This document shows positions 1 to 6,156 of a stretch of DNA of 18,107 nucleotides, one piece after another. Origin of the DNA: JBDSEG01 sp039920165 (GTDB lineage: Bacteria; Pseudomonadota; Gammaproteobacteria; Burkholderiales; Burkholderiaceae_C); NCBI GenBank assembly GCA_039920165.1, contig JBDSEG010000316.1, positions 1-18,107 on the forward strand. The letters run 5' to 3'. How positions within the stretch are numbered: the first letter of the stretch is position 1; every line of letters begins with the position of its first letter. Both the position numbers and the translations under genes were made by a program. The notes below the pieces were generated by a model. It was not told the origin of the DNA. It made no database searches and saw only the letters and a list, made by a program, of their open reading frames with translations.

Positions 1-602
1 TGGGCGCGTTCTACCTCGACATCTTGAAGGACCGGCTGTACACGACGGCGCCGGACTCGCCTGCGCGGCGCTCGGCGCAGACCGCGCTGTGGCACCTCAC
101 GCACGCCATGCTGCGCTGGATGGCGCCCTTCCTCAGCTTCACCGCCGAGGAGGCGTGGCCGATCTTCGCGCCGGGCACGTCGTCCTCGATCTTCGAACAG
201 ACCTTCAGCGATACCGCGGCGTGGAACGATGCGGCGCTGCTTGCGCGCTGGTCCCGGCTGCGCGCGATCCGCGACATTGCCAACAAGGAGATCGAGGCGG
301 TGCGCGCGGCCGGTGGCCTGGGCTCGTCGCTGCAGGCCGAGTTGACGATCACCGCGGGCACCGACGATGGCGCGCTGCTGCGCTCGCTCGGCGACGACCT
401 GCGCTTCGTCACCATCACCTCGCGCGCGAGCGTCGCCGACGGCGAGGCGTTGCAGGTGGCCGTCGCGACCGCGAGCACCCCCAAGTGCGAACGTTGCTGG
501 CATTACCGCGTCGACGTGGGCCACGACCCGGCGCATCCCATGATCTGCGGACGCTGCACCGCCAACCTTTACGGGTCGGGCGAAGTCCGCTCGGTCGCCT
601 GA
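1..602 (+). CDS. ileS: Isoleucyl-tRNA synthetase, C-terminal part (5' end outside window)
   Basis: Cytoplasmic class I aminoacyl-tRNA synthetase that charges tRNA-Ile. Only about the last 200 residues are present, and the frame is open to the left edge (codons begin at base 3). The visible part is the anticodon-binding helical domain (FYLDILKDRLYTT, then a W-H-L-T-H...MLRWMAPFLSFTAEEAWP stretch typical of IleS/ValS/LeuS), followed by the C-terminal zinc finger. The zinc ligands appear as CERCWHYR and, about 20 residues later, CGRC, close to the stop at 600-602. This is the normal IleS C-terminus with no sign of damage. lspA follows in the same direction after 83 bp, a common proteobacterial arrangement, although a GC-rich repeat lies in the gap here. 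Confidence 0.97.
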   Translation, partial: GAFYLDILKDRLYTTAPDSPARRSAQTALWHLTHAMLRWMAPFLSFTAEEAWPIFAPGTSSSIFEQTFSDTAAWNDAALLARWSRLRAIRDIANKEIEAVRAAGGLGSSLQAELTITAGTDDGALLRSLGDDLRFVTITSRASVADGEALQVAVATASTPKCERCWHYRVDVGHDPAHPMICGRCTANLYGSGEVRSVA

Positions 603-612
603 GATGAAACAG

Positions 613-650
613 CCCCCAAGCTCACCGCGTTCGCGGCCCCCCGAGGGGGC
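613..650. repeat. GC-rich intergenic repeat element with hairpins
   Basis: The ileS-lspA gap holds a C-run/G-run element. CCGCG (625-629) can pair with CGCGG (632-636) over a 2-nt loop. GCCCCC (636-641) can pair with GGGGGC (645-650) over a 3-nt loop. From general familiarity, elements of the form 'agccccc-aagctc-...-ccccccgaggggg' are scattered between genes in many Burkholderiales genomes. Only this one clear copy is in the window, so its repeat status is inferred. No T-run follows, so it is not a classic intrinsic terminator. It lies where the lspA ribosome binding site and any ileS-lspA coupling signal would be expected nearby. Confidence 0.5.
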
Positions 651-685
651 GCGTCGGCGGCTTCGGGCGGCCGGGCGCCACTGAC

Positions 686-1177
686 ATGGCCGCCAACAAA
701 TCATCGGGAGCGCTGCTCCCCTGGCTCGGCATCGCGCTCATCGTCATCCTGGCCGACCAGTTCAGCAAGACGCTGATCCTCGGCCACTTCAACCTGCACG
801 ACAGCCGCACGATCACGCCGTTCTTCAACCTCGTGCGAGTCCACAACAGCGGCGCAGCGTTCTCGTTCCTGGCCGGCGCGTCGGGCTGGCAGCGCTGGTT
901 CTTCGTCGGCCTGGGCGCCGTGGCATCGCTGTTCATCGTCTGGATGCTGCGCAACCACGCGGGCCAGCGGCTGTTCGGCTGGGCGCTGTCGCTGATCCTC
1001 GGCGGCGCCATCGGCAACGTCGTCGACCGGCTGCTGCATGGATACGTGGTCGACTTCATCCAGGTCCACGCCGGCGGCTGGTATTTCCCGTCGTTCAATA
1101 TCGCCGACAGCGCCATCACGGTCGGTGCGGTGCTTCTCATACTCGACGAGATTCGCCGGGTGCGGCGCTCCAAATAA
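686..1177 (+). CDS. lspA: Lipoprotein signal peptidase (signal peptidase II)
   Basis: Inner-membrane aspartyl protease that cleaves the signal peptide of prolipoproteins after lipid attachment to the Cys. The 163-residue length is typical. Conserved blocks are in order: DQFSK (D24, K28), NSGAAFS (54-60), GGAIGNVVDR (106-115), GYVVDF with catalytic D123, and FNIADS with catalytic D141. Four hydrophobic segments are visible (about 11-30, 68-88, 96-112, 138-154), and the tail is basic (RRVRRSK). ATG 686 puts the first helix at the expected distance, but the sequence before it is only a weak ribosome binding site. Its neighbour ileS is the classical partner, and the next gene encodes a predicted lipoprotein, a plausible LspA substrate. 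Confidence 0.97.
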   Translation: MAANKSSGALLPWLGIALIVILADQFSKTLILGHFNLHDSRTITPFFNLVRVHNSGAAFSFLAGASGWQRWFFVGLGAVASLFIVWMLRNHAGQRLFGWALSLILGGAIGNVVDRLLHGYVVDFIQVHAGGWYFPSFNIADSAITVGAVLLILDEIRRVRRSK

Positions 1178-1255
1178 GTCGCAGTTCAGACCGCGTAACG
1201 AAAGGCTTGCTCACTTGCACGCGTGAATTCTTTCCCGCCGAAAGGAGCACGGCGC

Positions 1256-1279
1256 ATGCACAGTGACGCCACCCACTGA
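1256..1279 (+). CDS. Possible 7-codon leader ORF before the lipoprotein gene
   Basis: ATG 1256 is preceded by AAAGGAG (1241-1247) with 8-nt spacing, the best Shine-Dalgarno in this area. The ORF encodes MHSDATH and stops at 1277-1279. The following lipoprotein start (1291) lies only 11 nt downstream and has no convincing Shine-Dalgarno of its own, so translational coupling through this mini-ORF is plausible. The peptide resembles no leader known to me. Chance occurrence is a real alternative. Confidence 0.27.
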   Translation: MHSDATH

Positions 1280-1290
1280 CGAGTACTGCG

Positions 1291-1797
1291 ATGATCCAAC
1301 TGATCTGCCTGGCGTTCTGCCTGCTCCTGTTCGGCTGCGCATCCCGGGTGCCGCTGACCGCGCCGGTCGCGCCAGCTTCGACGGCGAGCGTGCCGACGCC
1401 GGTCGCCGTCGAAACTGCCAGAACGCCGATCGTCAGTGCGTCCGTCCCGAGCAAGGCCTCGAACGCGACCGATGCCAAGGCCTACCGCGTTGACGGCGCG
1501 CGCCACCTCTACGCCGCGTATCCGGATCGCATCTTCAAGGGCAAGCTGCCGCCGCTGATGCACGCCGTCGTCGTCACCGAAATCGAACTCGACCCGGCCG
1601 GCAACGTTCGCGATATCCAGATGGTCCGCGTACCCAGCCACGCGCCCGAGGTCGTCGTCAAGGTGCGCGAGATGATCCGCGCCGCATCGCCGCTGCCGGC
1701 CCCGCACCGCATGGGTGGCACCCGCTATACCGACATCTGGCTGGTCGACAAGAGCGGGCGCTGGCAGCTCGACACCTTGACCGAAGGGCAGCTCTAA
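1291..1797 (+). CDS. Small predicted lipoprotein with TonB C-terminal-like domain
   Basis: Predicted lipid-anchored envelope protein of 168 residues. The N-terminus is a short hydrophobic signal ending in a lipobox-like LFGC (residues 13-16; Phe at -2 is unusual but tolerated). A Pro/Ala/Thr/Val-rich linker follows (about 20-55). The rest (about 70-165) has a pattern seen in TonB C-terminal domains: VVVTEIELDPAGNVRDIQ, then 'VVVKVREMIRAASPLPAP'. It lacks the usual N-terminal TonB membrane anchor, so it may be a stand-alone relative rather than a working energy transducer. ATG 1291 is the only reasonable start because an in-frame stop lies at 1264-1266. Its stop codon overlaps that of the convergent TetR gene within CTAA at 1794-1797. 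Function unknown. Confidence 0.8.
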   Translation: MIQLICLAFCLLLFGCASRVPLTAPVAPASTASVPTPVAVETARTPIVSASVPSKASNATDAKAYRVDGARHLYAAYPDRIFKGKLPPLMHAVVVTEIELDPAGNVRDIQMVRVPSHAPEVVVKVREMIRAASPLPAPHRMGGTRYTDIWLVDKSGRWQLDTLTEGQL

Positions 1798-2459
1798 GCG
1801 GCCATTCGACGGCGTCGCGCGCGCGCCGGCGGCGCCAGCGCATCGAGCTGCTGCTGCAGCAGCGGAGCGGCGAGCCCGAGCACATAGATATCTCGCCCGG
1901 ACGGACCCGCAATGGCGTCGAACTGCCCGGCCAGCGCGAGGTGCGCGAAGCCGTGCACGACCGACCAGATCGCGAGCAGCGCGGTCCATTGCACCGGCGC
2001 GAGCGGCTCGCCTCGCGCGACGCCGAGCAGATCGCGCACGCCGTCCTCGAGCATCAGGAAGGCGGCGTGCCCGGCGCGCTCGAGTGGGGGGTTGGGCTCG
2101 ACCGGGGCTCGGAACATGAGTCCGAAGCGGCCCGGGTAACGCAGCGCGAATCCGACATAGCCGATCCCCTGTTCGCGCAGCCGCGCCACCGGATCGTCGC
2201 CGCCGCGCCGGTTGCCGGCCGCCAGCGCCTCGGTCAGGCCATCGAAGGCGAGCGTCGCGACGACGCCGAGCAGCCCCTGCGCATCGCCGAAATGATGCGC
2301 CGGCGCGGCCGCCGAAACGCCCGAACGGCGCGCCACCTCGCGCAGCGAAAAGCCCTCGATGCCGCGCTCGGCCAGCAGCGATTCGGTCGCGTCGATCAAC
2401 GCCTGACGCAGCGCGCCGTGGTGGTAGGGCGCGCGCGCGGCGCGTCGTGAGGTGGGCAT
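1794..2459 (-). CDS. TetR/AcrR-family regulator with WHG-type C-terminal domain
   Basis: Predicted dimeric DNA-binding repressor of 221 residues. The N-terminal helix-turn-helix region (about 15-62) reads YHHGALRQALIDATESLLAE, then FSLREVARRSGVS and a short recognition helix ending in HHFGDAQGLL, typical of TetR proteins. The C-terminal ligand/dimer domain contains IWSVVHGFAHL (about 164-174), the signature of the WHG subfamily, and the tail is basic (ARARRRR). The frame stays open upstream to about 2906, but that part is antisense to the ABA4-like gene. ATG 2459 gives the usual MPTSRR...YHHG start. It diverges from the 2553/3068 membrane genes across a 93-bp region with two matching palindromes, so it probably represses that operon and itself. 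The ligand is unknown. Confidence 0.92.
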   Translation of the reverse strand: MPTSRRAARAPYHHGALRQALIDATESLLAERGIEGFSLREVARRSGVSAAAPAHHFGDAQGLLGVVATLAFDGLTEALAAGNRRGGDDPVARLREQGIGYVGFALRYPGRFGLMFRAPVEPNPPLERAGHAAFLMLEDGVRDLLGVARGEPLAPVQWTALLAIWSVVHGFAHLALAGQFDAIAGPSGRDIYVLGLAAPLLQQQLDALAPPARARRRRMAA

Positions 2460-2492
2460 GGCGACTCGCGATCGTTTGAGGCCAGAATATAA

Positions 2493-2507
2493 CTTGACAG
2501 TGTTCAG
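2493..2507. promoter_or_regulatory. Candidate TetR operator O1
   Basis: CTTGACAGTGTTCAG is an imperfect palindrome centred on base 2500; 10 of 14 non-central positions are symmetric. It overlaps the -35 box of the rightward promoter, an ideal repression position. It closely matches O2. Binding by the adjacent TetR protein is inferred. Confidence 0.55.
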
Positions 2508-2522
2508 ACCGTATCCTAGGAT
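2494..2522 (+). promoter_or_regulatory. Sigma70-type promoter for the ABA4-like/7-TM operon
   Basis: TTGACA (2494-2499, a perfect -35) and TAGGAT (2517-2522, 4 of 6 matches to the -10 consensus) are separated by exactly 17 bp. Transcription would begin near 2529, about 25 nt before the ATG at 2553 and about 50 nt before the alternative ATG at 2577. Both candidate operators overlap or abut it. Confidence 0.65.
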
Positions 2523-2525
2523 CAT

Positions 2526-2540
2526 CTTTACAGAGTACAG
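2526..2540. promoter_or_regulatory. Candidate TetR operator O2
   Basis: CTTTACAGAGTACAG is an imperfect palindrome (10 of 14 positions). The 15-base windows starting one base further right (2527 and 2494) share 12 of 15 bases. The centre-to-centre distance is 33 bp, about three helical turns, so two dimers would sit on the same DNA face. It covers the predicted transcription start. Confidence 0.5.
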
Positions 2541-2552
2541 ATCAGATCCCCA

Positions 2553-3032
2553 ATGTCTCTTTTCGGGAAACCGACCATGGAATCTGCCGACCTGCTGTTT
2601 CGTGTTGCCAATGCCGTCGCCGCCATCGGCTGGATCGCCCTGGCGCTGTCGCCCGCAACGGCGCGCTGGGCGCCCGCCGTGCGCCGCGTCACAGGGCGCT
2701 TTCTGCCGCTCGGGTTCGCGCTCGTCTACGTGGTCCTGATGGCCACCCATCTCGGCGCCGACGGCGGCTTCGGGTCGATCGCGGAGGTGCAGCGGCTGTT
2801 CGCGGTTCCCGAACTGCTCGTGGCCGGCTGGTTGCATTACCTGGCGTTCGATCTTTTCGTCGGCAGCTGGATCGCCGGGCGCGCCGCCGCGCTGCGCATT
2901 CCGCACGCCATCGTGATCGGGCTGCTGCTGCTCACCTTCATGTTCGGCCCGGCCGGATTGCTCGCTTACGCAGCCCTGAGGGCAACGCTGTACCGGGAGC
3001 GCACGACAACCCCGCGCGCGACTCTGGCCTGA
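2553..3032 (+). CDS. ABA4-like (DUF4281) integral membrane protein
   Basis: Small membrane protein of 159 residues. The recognisable family core is GWLHYLAFDLFVGSWIAG (about 92-109), followed by IPH (116-118) and LLLLTFMFGPAGLLAY (about 124-139). These blocks characterise the ABA4-like/DUF4281 family, named after the plant ABA4 protein involved in neoxanthin formation; bacterial members have no assigned function. About four membrane segments are visible (14-33, 50-67, 87-106, 117-142). ATG 2553 is the first start after the promoter. ATG 2577 (second Met, MESADLLFRVAN) has a better ribosome binding site, GGGAAA at 2565-2570, and may be the true start. It is first in a likely two-gene operon controlled by the divergent TetR protein. 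Confidence 0.85.
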   Translation: MSLFGKPTMESADLLFRVANAVAAIGWIALALSPATARWAPAVRRVTGRFLPLGFALVYVVLMATHLGADGGFGSIAEVQRLFAVPELLVAGWLHYLAFDLFVGSWIAGRAAALRIPHAIVIGLLLLTFMFGPAGLLAYAALRATLYRERTTTPRATLA

Positions 3033-3067
3033 CGTCCAGACCCGTCGACAAGGGAAGAACGCCCGCC

Positions 3068-3895
3068 ATGAATACTGCCATCGCCCGGCAATGCGTCACG
3101 GCCGACGCCGCCTGGCCACGCCGCATCGCGCGCGCACTGCTCGACCGCCAGCGCAGCCTCGCCCTCTTCGGCGCCACGCTGCTATTCCTGCTGCTGCCGG
3201 GCGCGATCGCGTGGAGCCTCGACGACCGGACATTGCGCGGCGCCAACGTGTGGATCAAGCCGATGAAATTCTCGCTGTCGATCGCGGTCCTCGCGCTCAC
3301 GACTGCGTGGTTCATCGGCCACCTGCCGCGCGACCGGCGCGGCGCGACCGGCGTGCGCGCGGCGGTGGCGATGATCCTCGGCGCCGGCAGCTTCGAGCTT
3401 GTCTACATCACGCTGCAAGCCGCCCTGGGCGAGGCATCGCACTACAACGTCGGCGACGCCTTCCACGCCACGATGTATACGCTGATGGGAATCGGCGCGA
3501 TCGTCCTCACCGCGTCGCAGCCGCTGCTCGCCTGGCAGATTTACCGGCACGGGGACGCATCGCTCGCGCCGGCCTACCGCTCGGCGGTCGTGCTCGGGCT
3601 CGGGCTCACCTTCGTGCTGGGCGCGGGCGCCGGCATCCCGCTGTCGGCCCTGCCGCCCGCCACCGGTCCGGGACTGTCGATCCTCGGCTGGTCCACGGTC
3701 ATGGGCGATCTGCGACCGGCCCACTTCCTCGGCATCCACGCAGCTCAACTGATTCCCCTGACCGGCGCGGCGATCGTCGGGGCGCGGATCGCCCGGCCGC
3801 GCGCCGCGGTCCGCTTCGTCGCCATCGCCTATGTCGCGCTGTGGGCCGCGCTGATGGCGCAGGCGTTGTCGGGGCTGCCGCTGGTCCGGCTGTAA
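3068..3895 (+). CDS. Unrecognised 7-TM membrane protein, conserved hypothetical
   Basis: A 275-residue integral membrane protein of no named family that I can assign. About seven hydrophobic segments are visible (31-51, 67-84, 97-119, 134-158, 173-194, 222-241, 248-267). Motifs that look functional because they are polar and lie at membrane edges are NVWIKPMKFSLS (60-71), SHYNVGDAFHATMYT (124-138) and GDLRPAHFLGIHAAQLIP (213-230). The His residues in the last two could bind a metal or haem, but this is only a guess. ATG 3068 follows AGGGAAG with good spacing. The gene lies 35 bp behind the ABA4-like gene and so probably shares its promoter. It converges on the Bug receptor gene with a 33-bp gap. 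Confidence 0.8.
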   Translation: MNTAIARQCVTADAAWPRRIARALLDRQRSLALFGATLLFLLLPGAIAWSLDDRTLRGANVWIKPMKFSLSIAVLALTTAWFIGHLPRDRRGATGVRAAVAMILGAGSFELVYITLQAALGEASHYNVGDAFHATMYTLMGIGAIVLTASQPLLAWQIYRHGDASLAPAYRSAVVLGLGLTFVLGAGAGIPLSALPPATGPGLSILGWSTVMGDLRPAHFLGIHAAQLIPLTGAAIVGARIARPRAAVRFVAIAYVALWAALMAQALSGLPLVRL

Positions 3896-3928
3896 GGGCG
3901 GGCAAGCGCGACGAGGGACGACGGCCTG

Positions 3929-4894
3929 TCACTCGATCGTGACCTTCGCGTCCTTCACCAGCTTGGCGAACTTGTCGGTCTCGGCCTTGATCTGCTGGGC
4001 CATCTGCTCGGCGCTGTTGCCGACCGGCTCGGCGCCGATCTCTTCCATACGCTTGCGAAAATCGGGCGACTGGATCACCTTGACCATCTCCGCGTTGAGC
4101 CTGGCGAGCACGTCCTTCGGCGTGGCGGCAGGCGCGAGCACGCCGAACCAGGTGCCGATGTCGAACCCCTTCAGGCCGGATTCGTCGAGTGTGGGCACGT
4201 CCGGCAACGCCGACGAGCGCTTGGCGGTCGTGACCGCGAGCGCTCGCAGCTTGTCGGCCTTGATATGCTGCAGCACCGGCGTGACGGTGTCGAAGGACAT
4301 CGTGACCTGGCCGCCGAGCAGGTCGGTGACGAGCGGGCCGCTGCCCTTGTACGGGATGTGCGCCATCTCGGTGCCCGTGAGGATCTGGAACTGCGTGCCG
4401 ATGAGGTGCTGCGCCGTGCCGTTGCCGTTGGAGCCGTAGTTGTAGGCACCCGGCCTGGCCTTGAGCATCGCGACCAGTTCGGCAGCGTTCTTGGCCGGCG
4501 TGCTGGCGTTGACGACGAGTACGTTGGGCACGAGCGCGATGATGGTGATCGGTGCCAGGTCCTTCTGGAAGTCGTACGGAAGCTTCTTGTAGACGCTGGT
4601 CGCGATGGTGTGGTGCACCGCGCCGACGAGCAGCGAGTAGCCGTCGGGCTTGGCTTTGGCCACATAGTCGGCGCCGAGCGTCGCACCGGCACCCGGCTTG
4701 CTCTCGACGATGACGGTCTGGCCCAGGCTGGTCTGCAGCTTTTCGGCCAGCGCACGCGCCAGCACGTCGGTCGTGCCGCCCGCGGGAAACGGCACGATCA
4801 GGCTGATCGGCTTGCTCGGCCAGGCTTGCGCGCAGGCGCCACCGGCGGCCAGTGCGATCGTGATGGCGGCGAGGACGTTGAGTTTTCGGTTCAT
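3929..4894 (-). CDS. TctC/Bug-family periplasmic solute receptor
   Basis: Predicted periplasmic binding protein of 321 residues, the solute receptor class of tripartite tricarboxylate transporters. A Sec signal peptide is visible (MNRKLNVLAAITIALAAGG...) with likely cleavage after ACAQA (residue 24). The mature protein starts WPSKPISLIVPFPAGGTTD, the family hallmark around the ligand site, followed by NYGSNGNGTAQHL and HIPYKGSGPLVTDLLGGQV, which are also diagnostic. ATG 4894 is chosen because the signal peptide begins there; the open frame further upstream is antisense to or overlaps the dehydrogenase. It begins 2 bp after the dehydrogenase stop, so the two are translationally coupled. No tctA/tctB lies next to it, making this an orphan receptor as is common in Burkholderiales. 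The ligand is inferred to be a tartrate- or malate-like acid from the partner enzyme. Confidence 0.93.
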   Translation of the reverse strand: MNRKLNVLAAITIALAAGGACAQAWPSKPISLIVPFPAGGTTDVLARALAEKLQTSLGQTVIVESKPGAGATLGADYVAKAKPDGYSLLVGAVHHTIATSVYKKLPYDFQKDLAPITIIALVPNVLVVNASTPAKNAAELVAMLKARPGAYNYGSNGNGTAQHLIGTQFQILTGTEMAHIPYKGSGPLVTDLLGGQVTMSFDTVTPVLQHIKADKLRALAVTTAKRSSALPDVPTLDESGLKGFDIGTWFGVLAPAATPKDVLARLNAEMVKVIQSPDFRKRMEEIGAEPVGNSAEQMAQQIKAETDKFAKLVKDAKVTIE

Positions 4895-4896
4895 GG

Positions 4897-5985
4897 TCAG
4901 GCCGTCTCGCGGTGTGTGCTTTGGGTCAGCAGTACGCACATCGCGTCGGTCACCTGCGCCGTGGTTGCCTTGCCGCCGAGGTCGCGGGTGTGCAGTGCCG
5001 GGTCGGCAGTGACGCTCTCGATCGCCTGCATCACCTGGCGGGCTGCATCGTTCTCGCCAAGATGCTCCAGCAGCATCACCAAGGACCAGAACGTGCCGAC
5101 CGGATTGGCCAGGCCTTTGCCCACGATGTCGAAGGCCGAGCCGTGGATCGGCTCGAACATCGACGGGTAGCGGCGCTCGGGGTCGATATTGCCGGTCGGC
5201 GCGATGCCCAGGCTGCCGGCCAGCGCAGCGGCCAGATCGCTCAGGATATCGGCGTGCAGATTGGTCGCGACGACCGTATCGATGGATGCCGGACGATTGA
5301 TCATTCGCGCGGTCATCGCATCGACCAGTTCCTTGTCCCAGGCGACATCCGCGAACTCCTTGGATATCTCCAGCGCGATCTCGTCCCACATCACCATCGC
5401 GTGTCGCTGCGCGTTGCTCTTGGTGACGACGGTGAGCCACTTCCGAGGGCGCGACCGGGCCAGCTTGAAGGCAAAACGCATGATGCGTTCGACTCCGGCG
5501 CGCGTCATGATCGAGACGTCGGTCGCGGCTTCGATCGGGTGGCCCTGGTGGACCCGGCCGCCGACACCGGCGTATTCGCCTTCGGAGTTCTCGCGCACGA
5601 TGACCCAGTTCAGGTCGTCGGGGCCACAGCGCTTGAGCGGGCCGTCGATGCCGGGCAGGATGCGCGTCGGCCGCACATTGGCGTACTGGTCGAAGCCCTG
5701 GCAGATCTTCAGGCGCAGACCCCACAGCGTGATGTGGTCGGGGATGTCCGGATCGCCGGCCGAGCCGAAGAGGATGGCATCCTTCTTTCGCAGCGCGTCC
5801 AGACCCTCGGCGGGCATCATCACGCCGTGCGCCCTAAACCAGTCGCCGCCCCAGCCGAAATCTTCGAACTCGAAGCGGAAGGCGTTGCTGGATCGGGCGA
5901 GTGCTTCCAGCACCCGCTGGCCGGCGGGGATCACTTCCTTGCCGATGCCGTCACCCGGAATGGTGGCGATGGAATAGGTCTTCAT
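4897..5985 (-). CDS. ttuC: Tartrate/D-malate-type dehydrogenase (isocitrate/isopropylmalate dehydrogenase family)
   Basis: Predicted NAD-dependent beta-decarboxylating dehydrogenase of 362 residues, acting on tartrate, D-malate or similar 2-hydroxy-diacids in the cytoplasm. Visible elements are GDGIG (11-15), GWGGDWF (44-50), LFGSAGDPDIPDHITLWGL (72-90), the ENSEGEYAGVGGR loop with Y138, TKSNAQRH with K189, D222, and D246/D250 in LHADILSD. HGSAFDIVGKGLANPVG (281-297) is the cofactor loop. The ITLWGL block and W-F pair point to the tartrate dehydrogenase/DmlA branch rather than LeuB. ATG 5985 follows a strong AAGGAG site. The Bug receptor starts 2 bp after its stop, suggesting one operon for uptake and oxidation. 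Exact substrate is uncertain, so the symbol is tentative. The 171-bp region before it shows no convincing promoter or terminator to me. Confidence 0.9.
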   Translation of the reverse strand: MKTYSIATIPGDGIGKEVIPAGQRVLEALARSSNAFRFEFEDFGWGGDWFRAHGVMMPAEGLDALRKKDAILFGSAGDPDIPDHITLWGLRLKICQGFDQYANVRPTRILPGIDGPLKRCGPDDLNWVIVRENSEGEYAGVGGRVHQGHPIEAATDVSIMTRAGVERIMRFAFKLARSRPRKWLTVVTKSNAQRHAMVMWDEIALEISKEFADVAWDKELVDAMTARMINRPASIDTVVATNLHADILSDLAAALAGSLGIAPTGNIDPERRYPSMFEPIHGSAFDIVGKGLANPVGTFWSLVMLLEHLGENDAARQVMQAIESVTADPALHTRDLGGKATTAQVTDAMCVLLTQSTHRETA

Positions 5986-6156
5986 GGCGTGCGTCTCCTT
6001 CGATGGGGTGATGGGAATGTAGACAGCTCAACGCCGCCACACGGCCGCACGCGTCAGGGCGTTCGTGGACTTCATTGACGCGGGCTTCGATCGGCGGGCC
6101 GCAAAGCGGTCGTTGGCGGGCGGCTTTCCCATGCGAGGGTCCGGTTCGCCGCGCAA

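Noticed and set aside
1263..1493. GTG-started frame overlapping the lipoprotein start
   Set aside because: Out of frame with the lipoprotein, no ribosome binding site suited to it, and Pro/Arg-rich shadow-like composition.
2460..2906. Long N-terminal extension of the TetR gene on the minus strand
   Set aside because: It is antisense to the ABA4-like gene and runs across the divergent promoter. The translated part is charged, low in complexity and unlike TetR proteins.
4912..6078. 388-codon plus-strand open frame opposite the dehydrogenase
   Set aside because: Antisense shadow of a well-conserved enzyme; there is no family resemblance.
5986..6156. Search for a promoter or terminator between the cyclase and dehydrogenase genes
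   Set aside because: A short CCGC-TTT-GCGG hairpin and a TACATT hexamer are present, but neither has a T-run or a properly spaced -35 box. Only the AAGGAG site before ATG 5985 is convincing.
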